A DNA stretch of 43,299 bases from Caccovicinus sp964425595 (lineage in GTDB: Bacteria > Bacillota > Clostridia > Lachnospirales > Lachnospiraceae): assembly GCA_964425595.1 (NCBI GenBank), contig CAYRMW010000015.1, positions 1 to 43,299 of the forward strand. Direction: 5' to 3'. Numbering within the stretch: position 1 is the stretch's first letter; each line of letters opens with the position of its first letter. Below the pieces are notes generated by a model. It ran no database searches. It saw only the letters and a program-made list of their open reading frames with translations, and had not been told where the DNA came from. Positions 33,630 to 41,979 of this stretch are shown one piece after another. A program made the translations under genes and the position numbers.

Positions 33630-35753
33630 TCATTCCGTTTGGATATAAACGCTTACAAATTCGTCCAGCCTGGGCACAGCCATCTCTACTTCTCCTCCGT
33701 TTCCGACCACCTTTACACTGCCGGAAACATCATACAAAACTTTCGTCGAAACTGCTTCCATTTTGACTTTCAGCACAATATCATGAACAGGAACGATTTC
33801 GTGAACCGGACGGTACATTGTTCCGGTATGGTTAATCAGGGATACCATTATTCCCTGCTTTACTTTTATCAGCTGTACATGTACACTGGCAGGAGCATTT
33901 GTTTCAACCATCGGTTCTGAAAGGACCATATCCAAAGCATTTCCAAACAGCTGTACAAAATCATCATGTGCATACGTATGCAGCGCTCTTGCCAACATAT
34001 TAGAAAAATAAACGGAGATGCCATTTTTATAATAATTAACAACAGAAATCGGATAGTCTGTATGCATATCTCTGATCCATGCCTTTTCTGGCGGCTGATT
34101 CATAATGATCGGAATGTAGGTTGTCACACATTCTGTACCTTCCAATGCATTTACCAGAAGTGTTTTTTCACCATTGGCCAGTAATTCCGTGTTTTGCATA
34201 TCTTTTAACAACGGATGTCCCGAAATCCGAATCAACTGGTAACAATCAAAAGCGGTATCAACTGTTATCCCTGTTGAGGCGACACCAAAGACATCACCCA
34301 GAGCAAAATCCGCGCGTTTATTTCCGTTTTCATCATAAAGGGAAGTTTCGTAGGTACTGATTAAATTTCCCCCGTCAGCCACATATTGCCGCAACAGTCC
34401 TGCCTCCGTATCAGAAATACAACTCATATTGGGAAGGATGATCACTTTATATTTTTTCAATGCTTTCAGCGTAATATTTCCACTTGGCAGATGCACAAAC
34501 TGGATGTGCTTTTCCGTCAAAATTTTCTCTACGCCCTTCATTCCCAACAAAACCCGATCCTTATCCGGATTAATATCCCCCATAACATCTACCGTTGCTT
34601 TTGATGTATATAGAGCAACTTCCGCAACCGGACTGTTTTCTTCCAGCAGTTCTTCATTATCCAAAAGGAACTGATAAGTTGGTTTTGCCAGATAGGCGGC
34701 TCGTGTATCATGGGTCGCTCCCGGATGCTGTCCATTAAAAAGGTTATCCCAGAAACCGCCGCCTGCCGCAGCTGCCTCCCATACCCATATCTTGTTTTCC
34801 GTCTCCGGGTCACGTACGTACCTCGCCGCACCTCCATTCGTGCCAAATAAATGTACCGCTTGCTTTTCGGGACTAATCATTTTCATATATTTTACAAGCG
34901 ACCCGGCATAAGCTAAACCGGATGGATATTCTCTTGGATTCCCTTGCTGAGAAACAAAGGCCGGGGTCACAAAAAAGTCAAAATTCTTTTTCCCCATCGG
35001 CAGATCTACCACATTAATCGCTTTTCGGTCAGCAACACTGAAAAACCCAAAAATCTCTGCTGCATAGGCTTTGTCCTCACCATATTTTTTTACCGCGGCA
35101 CGCAGCCTTGCAATGTGCTCTTCCGCACACTTATATTTCCACTGGCGATATTGTTCATAAATTGATTCCTCTTCCATTTCTTCTGACGTAGGGAGGGGGC
35201 TTCCGATATCCTTCAGGTAGCGGGTACGGCATCTTTCGCAATAACACACACCATACGGTACACTCACTGCATTTTCCCAGATTCCATCACAATCATACTT
35301 TGTAAAAAGAGAATCGAGAAAATCTACCGCATGTTCATTCATATAGCGGCTGTTATAGCAGGGAGTATAAATATCTGTTTCCGAAAGAATTCGATCAGAC
35401 ATCTTTTTAGGACGTCCCTGCTCATCCATGGCAAACCAATCTGGATGCGCCCTGTAAAAATCCCGCTCTGCTCCCCGAAAGTCAACTCGGCAGATGACCG
35501 AAATTTTCTCACGATGGCATTCTCGAATCAAATCACCCAGCATATCTTCGTCTGTCAAGAAGGGATTTACATTAGCGCCTTCCAAACCCGTATGAAAGAA
35601 ATCCACGATGCCTCCTGCATTGACAATAATGCTGTTTGCATTCATTTCTTTCAGAAATTTCACAACACCCTTCGCGTCATAATTTACGATGTCAGGCTCC
35701 CGAAGTACCGTTTGAATCATTCTTAGCTGTTTTTGATACCAATGCTTTGCCAC
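33630..35753 (-). CDS. GHL6-type glycoside hydrolase with trimerisation domain
   Basis: The 707-residue protein has an N-terminal TIM barrel (about 1-360) resembling hypothetical glycosyl hydrolase 6 (GHL6), with WFAMDEQGRP and the cysteine cluster CYCERC (about 169-174). A domain like the beta-galactosidase trimerisation domain of GH42 enzymes follows (about 390-600), then a small beta domain. There is no signal peptide, so it acts on a substrate already imported. The start is GTG, with AGGAGG ten bases upstream; no in-frame ATG fits better. First structural gene of the operon. Family assignment is by pattern; the substrate is unknown. Confidence 0.82.
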   Translation of the reverse strand: MAKHWYQKQLRMIQTVLREPDIVNYDAKGVVKFLKEMNANSIIVNAGGIVDFFHTGLEGANVNPFLTDEDMLGDLIRECHREKISVICRVDFRGAERDFYRAHPDWFAMDEQGRPKKMSDRILSETDIYTPCYNSRYMNEHAVDFLDSLFTKYDCDGIWENAVSVPYGVCYCERCRTRYLKDIGSPLPTSEEMEEESIYEQYRQWKYKCAEEHIARLRAAVKKYGEDKAYAAEIFGFFSVADRKAINVVDLPMGKKNFDFFVTPAFVSQQGNPREYPSGLAYAGSLVKYMKMISPEKQAVHLFGTNGGAARYVRDPETENKIWVWEAAAAGGGFWDNLFNGQHPGATHDTRAAYLAKPTYQFLLDNEELLEENSPVAEVALYTSKATVDVMGDINPDKDRVLLGMKGVEKILTEKHIQFVHLPSGNITLKALKKYKVIILPNMSCISDTEAGLLRQYVADGGNLISTYETSLYDENGNKRADFALGDVFGVASTGITVDTAFDCYQLIRISGHPLLKDMQNTELLANGEKTLLVNALEGTECVTTYIPIIMNQPPEKAWIRDMHTDYPISVVNYYKNGISVYFSNMLARALHTYAHDDFVQLFGNALDMVLSEPMVETNAPASVHVQLIKVKQGIMVSLINHTGTMYRPVHEIVPVHDIVLKVKMEAVSTKVLYDVSGSVKVVGNGGEVEMAVPRLDEFVSVYIQTE

Positions 35754-35901
35754 TCTTTCTCATCCTCCTATCTTATGATAACTTCCCGGAATCTTAAGCC
35801 CTGATTTTATAGGGCTTTCCGACCCTGTCTTAAAAACATTCCGTTGTTTAGCAAAACATCGAACAATTCGCTCAAAATTTGCGGCATAACCCATTAATTA
35901 T

Positions 35902-35918
35902 ATTTTAAATATTAAAAT
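35902..35918. promoter_or_regulatory. Operator-like near-palindrome, copy 1
   Basis: ATTTTAAATATTAAAAT: arms ATTTTAA and TTAAAAT around ATA. Positioned just downstream of the predicted start site, where a bound repressor would block elongation. Candidate site for the adjacent IclR protein. Confidence 0.45.
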
Positions 35919-35945
35919 TATATTTTATTAATTATTCTGTAATTT

Positions 35946-35974
35946 ATGATATACAATTTTATTATCCGTGTCAA
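35946..35974 (-). promoter_or_regulatory. Promoter of the catabolic operon
   Basis: Minus strand: -35 TTGACA (35969-35974), 17 bp, -10 TATCAT (35946-35951). It gives a leader of about 185 bases before the hydrolase GTG. One operator-like repeat lies about 25 bp downstream of the expected start site, two others upstream. Confidence 0.75.
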
Positions 35975-36061
35975 CTGTTTTTATCATTTTTTATATTATT
36001 TCCTTATATTTTCTTTTATTTTTGTCTATTTTTTCACTATTTATTGCTTTAGCAATGATTA

Positions 36062-36078
36062 ATTTTAATATTTAAAAT
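36062..36078. promoter_or_regulatory. Operator-like near-palindrome, copy 2
   Basis: ATTTTAATATTTAAAAT, the exact reverse complement of copy 1, about 90 bp upstream of the promoter -35. The identity over 17 positions supports a real repeated element despite the A/T-rich setting. Confidence 0.45.
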
Positions 36079-36118
36079 CCTTTTTGTTTTCTTTGCTTCT
36101 GTATCTTTCCGTAAAGAT

Positions 36119-36135
36119 ATTTTAATAATTAATAT
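36119..36135. promoter_or_regulatory. Operator-like near-palindrome, copy 3
   Basis: ATTTTAATAATTAATAT matches copy 2 at 15 of 17 positions. It lies 57 bp from copy 2. Confidence 0.35.
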
Positions 36136-36184
36136 TTTGTTTTTTTCACGAAAAGTGTGTTCGATATTTCACCACGACAAAAAG

Positions 36185-36207
36185 AGTAAACGATATCTGC
36201 CGTTTAC
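36185..36207 (-). terminator. Second hairpin after the IclR gene
   Basis: On the minus strand GTAAACGGC and GTTTAC pair around GATATC-type sequence, followed by TCTTTTTG. It lies just beyond the main IclR terminator and may act as a back-up. Confidence 0.5.
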
Positions 36208-36208
36208 A

Positions 36209-36248
36209 CAAAAAAACAGCAAACTGCCTCAATTTTGCAATTTGCTGT
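36209..36248 (-). terminator. Terminator of the IclR gene
   Basis: On the minus strand ACAGCAAATTGC pairs with GCAGTTTGCTGT across a nine-base loop, followed directly by eight T. It begins 24 bp after the IclR stop codon and insulates the regulator from the operon downstream. Confidence 0.85.
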
Positions 36249-36271
36249 CCATATCCCGTCTGTCGCTCTGT

Positions 36272-37084
36272 TCAAACACACTTCCTATCCAGAGCTTTAT
36301 ATCCCAATTTTCCGGATATCTCTTCCGCAATATTTTTCAGATCATTAAGTCTTGGAGCAATCACCTCATCTGTTAATCTTGTTTTCGGTCCCATTATGCT
36401 GATTCCTGCAATCACTTTTCCTTCAGCACCGTAAATGGGTACAGCCACACATCTCGCTCCTATTTCACATTCTTCATTATCGTAAGCAACGCCATCTTCC
36501 CTGACTTTTTTTAACACCTCCATCAGCTGCCATTTACTTGTCAGTGTATATTCTGTAAATTTAGGCATACCTTCTTTAAGAATAAATTTATCAATGTCAT
36601 TTTCCGTATAATTCAGAAGCATCAGTTTTCCTATTCCCGTACAGTGCATTGGCGCAACATTTCCAATCCGCTGCATAGAACGGATCATAGAATTAGGACT
36701 CTTCACCACATCAATATAAACTACCTTCATGTTCCTTTCTATTGCCAGGCATACCGTTTCTCCAAACATATTTGATGCCTGACGCATATATGGATGTGCA
36801 ATGCTGCGGATGTCAATATTTTCAAAAACCTGATTTGACAAAGCGCAAATTTTATAGGTAAGATAATACCTGGAGGTTTCCTTCTCCTGAGCTGCATATC
36901 CATTTTCTACAAGTGTAGTAAGAAAGCGAAGTGTCGTGCTGTTATTGACTCCAATCTCCCTGGATATGTCTAAAAGACGCACCGGTTCCCTTTGGGCTGC
37001 CAGAAATTCCATTATTCGCAACAACTTTTCTGATGACTGATTTATCCTCGCTCCTGCAGGGCTCGTATATTCTGTTTTTCTCAT
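36272..37084 (-). CDS. IclR-family transcriptional regulator
   Basis: The 270-residue protein has the IclR plan: an N-terminal winged helix (about residues 15-75, SSEKLLRIMEFLAAQREPVRLLDIS ... NNSTTLRFLTTLVENGY) and a C-terminal effector-binding GAF-like domain (about 90-260, with CTGIGKLMLL and the closing ISGPxxR-type region as GISIMGPKTRL). IclR regulators commonly control catabolism of small acids and aromatic or sugar acids. It precedes the catabolic operon in the same orientation but has its own promoter and terminators, so it is the likely local regulator. Confidence 0.93.
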   Translation of the reverse strand: MRKTEYTSPAGARINQSSEKLLRIMEFLAAQREPVRLLDISREIGVNNSTTLRFLTTLVENGYAAQEKETSRYYLTYKICALSNQVFENIDIRSIAHPYMRQASNMFGETVCLAIERNMKVVYIDVVKSPNSMIRSMQRIGNVAPMHCTGIGKLMLLNYTENDIDKFILKEGMPKFTEYTLTSKWQLMEVLKKVREDGVAYDNEECEIGARCVAVPIYGAEGKVIAGISIMGPKTRLTDEVIAPRLNDLKNIAEEISGKLGYKALDRKCV

Positions 37085-37121
37085 AGTGATCCCTTACCTT
37101 TTCGTTCATATTTCAGCCTAT

Positions 37122-37150
37122 ATTTTAAAATCAAATTTTATTATTGTCAA
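37122..37150 (-). promoter_or_regulatory. Promoter of the IclR gene
   Basis: Minus strand: -35 TTGACA (37145-37150), 17 bp, -10 TAAAAT (37122-37127). The spacer and -10 contain the near-palindrome TAAAAT-TTG-ATTTTA, a possible autoregulatory site with arms like those of the operator-like repeats but in opposite order. Confidence 0.65.
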
Positions 37151-37158
37151 TAATGTAC

Positions 37159-37199
37159 CATCCAAAAAATCAATCAGATAGCATCATATTTTTTGGATG
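37159..37199. repeat. 12-bp perfect inverted repeat
   Basis: CATCCAAAAAAT (37159-37170) and ATTTTTTGGATG (37188-37199) are perfect complements around a 17-base loop. It sits between the LTA-synthase-like gene end and the IclR promoter, so it may serve as terminator for the former (T-rich in the stem). It also marks the right edge of the AT-rich segment. Confidence 0.7.
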
Positions 37200-37235
37200 A
37201 AACGGCTGAATCATTGGATAAGGGAGCCTTCTGCC

Positions 37236-39026
37236 TTACGATCCGCCTACCTCAAACAGCGATGTGATCCGGTTTTTCTCAAACATATTGTGATACTGCA
37301 GGATATCAAACCAGTTAAACAGCGGATATTCCTTCTTATCTTCCCAGTGAGACCAGCTTTCCCATACCATATCGCTGGTATAATATCCCATCACATGGAC
37401 GACCGGGCTCTGCCGGTAAAGACGGCGAAGAAAAGAAATAAAATCGGTCGTCTGCAGGTTTGCCCGCTCCAGTATGGCGCAGGAGAGGAACATGGCGCTT
37501 AACTTCTGATCCTGCAAACTCTCCGTATCATAATTTGTCCAGATCATAAAAGGCGTGATATACCTTCTTAAATAGTCTTCCTGACCGACATCATCCAGGG
37601 ACGCCCCGTATAACGCCTCATAAAACTCACTTTCGACACTTGGCTGATGATCCCCGAACAGGATGATCATCGTCGGTTCATCCACCTGCTCATAGTATTC
37701 GATCAGATACTGAAGGGCGTAGTCCGATTCCCGGATCAGGGACAGGTACTGCTCGGTCATCGGCATATTTTCATATTCCGTCAGATGCACGGTAGCCTCA
37801 AAATCCGCCTCATACCCGCCATGATTCTGCATGGTAACATTAAAGATAAACAGCGGCTCTCCCTCTTCCTTTTCCTCTGTCAGACTGATGATCTTCTGGT
37901 ACCCCCCAAGATCGGACACATATCCACGTAAAGTAGGCGAGTCCCAAAAATATTCAAGCCCGTAAAATTCATCAAACAGCATATTCCGGTAAGCTTCATC
38001 TCGGTTCCAGTTCGTTTTCGCGTTGGGATGCAGGCCCACCGTGCGGTACCCCTGCTCCTTCAGGATACTGGCCAGGCCGTAGCTTGGATTGCGCATGTAG
38101 ATCTGAAAGGGAACCGATCCGCTGGGCGTAAAGGCGATGGAATTGCCGGTAAGAAATTCAAATTCTGAATTGCTGGTCATCGAGCCAAAGACCGGTACAT
38201 AAAGGCTTCCCTTGATGCAGTTTTCCGACAGGGAGTCATAAAACTCCATAAACGGTTCGTCCGTCTCAAAATCGGCGATCACCCTCAGATCGGAATAGCT
38301 CTCATTCATAATACATATGATATTGGTCGGGACGATATCGCTTTGCGTACCCCAGATGGGTTCATCCTCTTCCTTCCATTCCTGGATCTGCTCCTGGATC
38401 TCCTGTACCGCCGCAAGGGAATATCCATCCGGCGGATCGACGGAAAGGTAATCCAGCATCCGAAGGGTAGAAAGAAGGTAGCCATATGTCGCATATGACC
38501 AGTTTGGAGACCACATATTGATCTCTATATGCAGGCCGGCGATTGCGTACTGAAAAAAAGCATACAAAAAAGCCGCCATGCAGACAATGGAACCTGCGGC
38601 CGTTCCGGCCCGGATCTTTTTTGAAGGCAGGCGGACAGCAAATCGCCAGATGAGTACTGTCCAGAGGATAATTACCAGCACGCCGGACACAATACGCGGC
38701 GTCAGCTCATACTCGTAGGCACCCGCCACCGTCATCGCTGTCCGGAAAGCCAGGATATCCCAGATCATGATCGGACGCGTGCGGAATTCCACCACGTAAT
38801 ATTCGGCCAGGGCCCACACCGTCAGGACCACATTCAGCACGGAAAAACTGATCTTCATGGAATTGGTCACGGCAAACACCATAAAGTAAAGCAGAAAAAA
38901 CAGAACGATATTCAATAAAAGATAAATCGGCTCAATTTCCGTCAAATTTCCCGTAATCCACTCGAACACGCCGAACATAACAAGCGGCGTTAAGATCAGC
39001 ACTATCCATCCTGTTTTTTTCTTCAT
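37236..39026 (-). CDS. LTA synthase family membrane sulfatase
   Basis: The 596-residue protein has four or five transmembrane helices in residues 1-170, then a large extracellular alkaline-phosphatase/sulfatase domain. Metal and catalytic signatures are Glu in IMNESYSDL (about 240), Thr in GSMTSNSEFEFLTG (about 284, the position of the LTA synthase nucleophile) and FGDHQPS (about 458). The family transfers phosphoglycerol or related groups to envelope polymers. A Lachnospiraceae member this size could build lipoteichoic-acid-like glycerophosphate polymers or modify glycans; which one is not decidable here. It is a single gene with no clear operon partner. Confidence 0.88.
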   Translation of the reverse strand: MKKKTGWIVLILTPLVMFGVFEWITGNLTEIEPIYLLLNIVLFFLLYFMVFAVTNSMKISFSVLNVVLTVWALAEYYVVEFRTRPIMIWDILAFRTAMTVAGAYEYELTPRIVSGVLVIILWTVLIWRFAVRLPSKKIRAGTAAGSIVCMAAFLYAFFQYAIAGLHIEINMWSPNWSYATYGYLLSTLRMLDYLSVDPPDGYSLAAVQEIQEQIQEWKEEDEPIWGTQSDIVPTNIICIMNESYSDLRVIADFETDEPFMEFYDSLSENCIKGSLYVPVFGSMTSNSEFEFLTGNSIAFTPSGSVPFQIYMRNPSYGLASILKEQGYRTVGLHPNAKTNWNRDEAYRNMLFDEFYGLEYFWDSPTLRGYVSDLGGYQKIISLTEEKEEGEPLFIFNVTMQNHGGYEADFEATVHLTEYENMPMTEQYLSLIRESDYALQYLIEYYEQVDEPTMIILFGDHQPSVESEFYEALYGASLDDVGQEDYLRRYITPFMIWTNYDTESLQDQKLSAMFLSCAILERANLQTTDFISFLRRLYRQSPVVHVMGYYTSDMVWESWSHWEDKKEYPLFNWFDILQYHNMFEKNRITSLFEVGGS

Positions 39027-39074
39027 GTCATTCCTCGCTTACTCTGAAAATCTACCGCTTTAACTTATTGCCTG

Positions 39075-39109
39075 AAAAAACCGGCGCCGGACAGGCAGCG
39101 CCGGTTTTT
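39075..39109 (-). terminator. Terminator of the acc-fabK operon
   Basis: AAAAAACCGGCGC pairs with GCGCCGGTTTTT around a short loop, 19 bp past the FabK-like stop. On the minus strand the stem is followed by six T. Classical rho-independent form. Confidence 0.92.
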
Positions 39110-39127
39110 GGATGCTTTCGGTACAAC

Positions 39128-40219
39128 TTACCCGCAAAGATCCGCGATCACATCCGCCACCGTTTCTATCTTATTGCACCGATACGCATTATACCCGCAG
39201 AACAGCAGGGCATCGTCGATCTGGCCGGTGGCCGCCCGGATCAATGCCAGACTGATGCAGTACGGCGCCGTCAGCGGACTGCAATGCTCCAGACAGCGGA
39301 AGCAGCGGGTGATCTTTTCTCTCCCGTCCTCCATTTTCTTCAGAAAAGCATTCCTGATCGCCCGGCCCGGCATCCCTACCGGACTCTTAACGATCACGAT
39401 ATCTTCCTTTGCTGCCCGGATATACGCATCCTTGTAAGCCTGAGGGGCATCGCACTCCTCTGTCGTCACAAACCGCGTCCCCATCTGCACACCGTCCACT
39501 CCAAGGGACATATGATGCGCCATGTCTTCCCGGGAGAAAATGCCGCCGGCGCTGATCACCGGAATATGGAAGCCGTATTTCTGCGCGTACTCCTTCACTA
39601 CTTTAAGGATGCCGCGTATCTCCTGATCATAAGCCGTCTGATCGTAAATCTGATCCGCATCCGCTTCGTCCGCCTTAAACTTCATCAGTTCTTCTTTTTT
39701 AAATCCCAGATGGCCTCCCGCCAAAGGTCCCTCGATCACAACCATATCCGGGGCCCTGTGGTACTTTCTATCCCACATCCTGCAGATGACGGAAGCCGAC
39801 TTCGGCGAAGAGACGATGGGTGCGATCTTGACCCGGCTTCCCTGCACGTATTCCGGAAGGTTGACCGGAAGGCCGGCGCCGGAGACAATAAGATCCGCAC
39901 CGACCTCCACGGCTCGTTTGACGTATTCCGGATAATCTTTCGTCGCCACCATGATGTTAAACCCGATCACACCATCCGGCGCGATCTTTCTGGCCTTTTC
40001 CATCTCATAACCCATCGCCCGAAAATTGGCTTCCTTCGCGTTCTGGAAAAAATCCCGTTCACGAAATCCGATCTGCGCGCTGGAGATCAGGCCGACTCCT
40101 CCTGCCTTTGCTACCGCGCCGGCCAGAGAAGACAGGCTGATCCCTACGCCCATTCCTCCCTGTATTATCGGCTTTTCTACTCTCAAATCCCCTATCATCA
40201 GAGACTTATATCTGCTCAT
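39128..40219 (-). CDS. FabK-like / nitronate-monooxygenase-family flavoprotein
   Basis: The 363-residue FMN TIM-barrel protein has PIIQGGMGVGIS near the N-terminus, ISAGGIF in the phosphate-binding region and GGHLGF (about residue 168) with the His typical of this family. Downstream of acc genes it could act as an FMN enoyl-ACP reductase of FabK type. It is some 40 residues longer than FabK and ends with a cysteine cluster, CFRCLEHC ... C (about 303-318), not found in classical FabK. The ATG at 40219 lies nine bases from AGGAG; an ATG at 40225 overlaps the accDA stop. Confidence 0.82.
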   Translation of the reverse strand: MSRYKSLMIGDLRVEKPIIQGGMGVGISLSSLAGAVAKAGGVGLISSAQIGFRERDFFQNAKEANFRAMGYEMEKARKIAPDGVIGFNIMVATKDYPEYVKRAVEVGADLIVSGAGLPVNLPEYVQGSRVKIAPIVSSPKSASVICRMWDRKYHRAPDMVVIEGPLAGGHLGFKKEELMKFKADEADADQIYDQTAYDQEIRGILKVVKEYAQKYGFHIPVISAGGIFSREDMAHHMSLGVDGVQMGTRFVTTEECDAPQAYKDAYIRAAKEDIVIVKSPVGMPGRAIRNAFLKKMEDGREKITRCFRCLEHCSPLTAPYCISLALIRAATGQIDDALLFCGYNAYRCNKIETVADVIADLCG

Positions 40220-40221
40220 GA

Positions 40222-41979
40222 TCATATTCTCCTGAACCGCTGGTAACGGTTTTGCGTCAGTGTCTGTGCATCTTTCCCTTCCAGATCCGCAAAAAATCCT
40301 GCCATCGCTTCGTCTATGCTGGCCGCGGCAGCGGGAAGCTCTTCCAGAGAAAACGTTTCCCCCTCCGGAATGATCCGCTCGATCAGTCCCATCGCGTAGA
40401 GATCCGCAGCGGTGATCTTCATATACCTGGCCGCTTCCGGCGCTTTCTTGCTGTCTTTCCAGAGGATCGACGCGAACCCTTCCGGAGAAAGGATGGAGTA
40501 TATGGCATTCTCCATCATCCATACCTGATCCGCCACTGCCATGGCAAGGGCGCCTCCGCTGCCGCCCTCACCGATCACAATGGAAAGAACGGGCACCTTT
40601 AGATCCGACAGTTCAAAAAGATTGCGGGCTATGGCCTCGCCCTGTCCTCTTTCCTCTGCTTCCAGTCCGCAGAAAGCACCCGGCGTATCAACAAAACAGA
40701 TCACCGGCCTGCCGAAGGTCTCCGCCTGCTTCATCAGGCGCAGCGCCTTTCTGTACCCATCCGGGGAAGGCATGCCGAAGTTTCTCCTGATGTTATCCTT
40801 CGTATTCTTTCCCTTCTGCTGTCCGATCACAGTCACCGGCATCCCGTGGAAAGCGGCGATCCCGCCTACCACCGCGCCGTCGTCCCTATAATAACGGTCT
40901 CCGTGGAATTCAATAAAATCATCAAACAACGCGTCAATATAATCCAGCGCCGTGGGGCGGTCCGCTTTTCTGGACGAAAGCACCGTATCCCAGGCGGAGC
41001 GTTCCGTCAGCTCCGTTTTCTCTTCGTTTCCTTCGGCCGCTTCCGGCTTCTCTCCGGCAGACCCGTCAGCAGGGGAAGAAAGATTCTCCCGCATGATCTT
41101 CACCCCGTCCCGGAAGAAGGAACCTTCATGCTGATGCAGGGACAGGATTTGGCTGATCACCCGTTTCTGATCCTTTCTCTCCACGATCATATCCACAAAA
41201 CCATGATCCTGGAGAAATTCCGCTCTCTGAAATCCTTCAGGAAGCTTCTGGCCGATGGTCTGCTCGATGACTCTGGGACCGGCGAAACCGATCAGGGCTT
41301 TAGGCTCCGCAATGATGATGTCGCCAAGCATGGCAAAGCTTGCCGTAACGCCGCCGGTGGTCGGATCCGTAAGCACACTGATAAACAACTGCCCTTCTTC
41401 ATGGTGTTTTTTCAGGGCAGCGGAAGTCTTGGCCATCTGCATCAGGGACACCAGCCCTTCCTGCATCCTGGCCCCGCCGGAAGCGGCAAAAATAATGACC
41501 GGAAGCTTTTCCTTCGTCGCCCTCTCTACCGCCTGGGTGATCTTCTCTCCTACATTGTGCCCCATGCTGCTCATCATGAACCGGGCGTCGCAGACGCCGA
41601 TCACTGCGGGGAACCCGCCGATGTTTCCCTTTCCGGTAACGATCGCCTCATCCAGCTTTGTCTTTTCCCTGGCTGCCTCCACCTTTTTCTCATAGCCGGG
41701 AAAATCCAGAGGATTGGAAAATTCCATGTGCTGGTTCCACTCCTCAAAGCTTCCTTCATCCACCAGCATCTCGATCCGCCGGTAGGCGTGCATCCGAAAA
41801 TACCCGCCGCACTTTGGGCAGACATAGTAATTGCTCTTTACATCATCCACATAAATGGGCTGTCCGCACTTATTGCACTTTCTCCAAAGTCCCTCCGGGA
41901 TGCTGGGTTCTCCCCCTTTTGGCGCCCGGTACTTGGTATCAATTCGTGTATAAGTCTTCTTAAACATATCCCGAATCAT
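40222..41979 (-). CDS. accDA: Acetyl-CoA carboxylase carboxyltransferase, AccD-AccA fusion
   Basis: Both carboxyltransferase subunits are on one 585-residue chain. They transfer CO2 from biotin to acetyl-CoA to give malonyl-CoA for fatty-acid synthesis. Residues 1 to about 280 are the beta subunit with zinc finger C35, C38, C54, C57 and the ASGGARMQEG motif. A Glu/Ala/Ser-rich linker of about 40 residues follows, then the alpha subunit (about 325-585) with DTPGAFCGLEAEERGQGEAI and GEGGSGGALA. GAGAGG seven bases before the ATG at 41979 supports that start over a GTG at 41985. Located between accC and the FabK-like gene. Confidence 0.95.
   Translation of the reverse strand: MIRDMFKKTYTRIDTKYRAPKGGEPSIPEGLWRKCNKCGQPIYVDDVKSNYYVCPKCGGYFRMHAYRRIEMLVDEGSFEEWNQHMEFSNPLDFPGYEKKVEAAREKTKLDEAIVTGKGNIGGFPAVIGVCDARFMMSSMGHNVGEKITQAVERATKEKLPVIIFAASGGARMQEGLVSLMQMAKTSAALKKHHEEGQLFISVLTDPTTGGVTASFAMLGDIIIAEPKALIGFAGPRVIEQTIGQKLPEGFQRAEFLQDHGFVDMIVERKDQKRVISQILSLHQHEGSFFRDGVKIMRENLSSPADGSAGEKPEAAEGNEEKTELTERSAWDTVLSSRKADRPTALDYIDALFDDFIEFHGDRYYRDDGAVVGGIAAFHGMPVTVIGQQKGKNTKDNIRRNFGMPSPDGYRKALRLMKQAETFGRPVICFVDTPGAFCGLEAEERGQGEAIARNLFELSDLKVPVLSIVIGEGGSGGALAMAVADQVWMMENAIYSILSPEGFASILWKDSKKAPEAARYMKITAADLYAMGLIERIIPEGETFSLEELPAAAASIDEAMAGFFADLEGKDAQTLTQNRYQRFRRI

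Larger units (their letters stand above)
35754..36271. other. AT-rich control region between operon and IclR gene
   Basis: A 518-bp stretch without a gene, strongly A/T-rich between about 35880 and 36140. It contains the operon promoter, three copies of a 17-bp near-palindrome and, at its right end, two hairpins that terminate the IclR transcript. No small reading frame with a ribosome site was found in it. Confidence 0.8.

Noticed and set aside
35880..36140. Small protein genes in the AT-rich gap
   Set aside because: Short frames exist but none has a ribosome site or a plausible protein composition.
21286..37200. Integrative element or prophage
   Set aside because: Composition suggests transfer, but there is no integrase, transposase, relaxase, phage gene or clear attachment duplication.
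39068..40246. 392-codon plus-strand frame
   Set aside because: Runs through the terminator at 39075-39109 and is antisense to the FabK-like gene.
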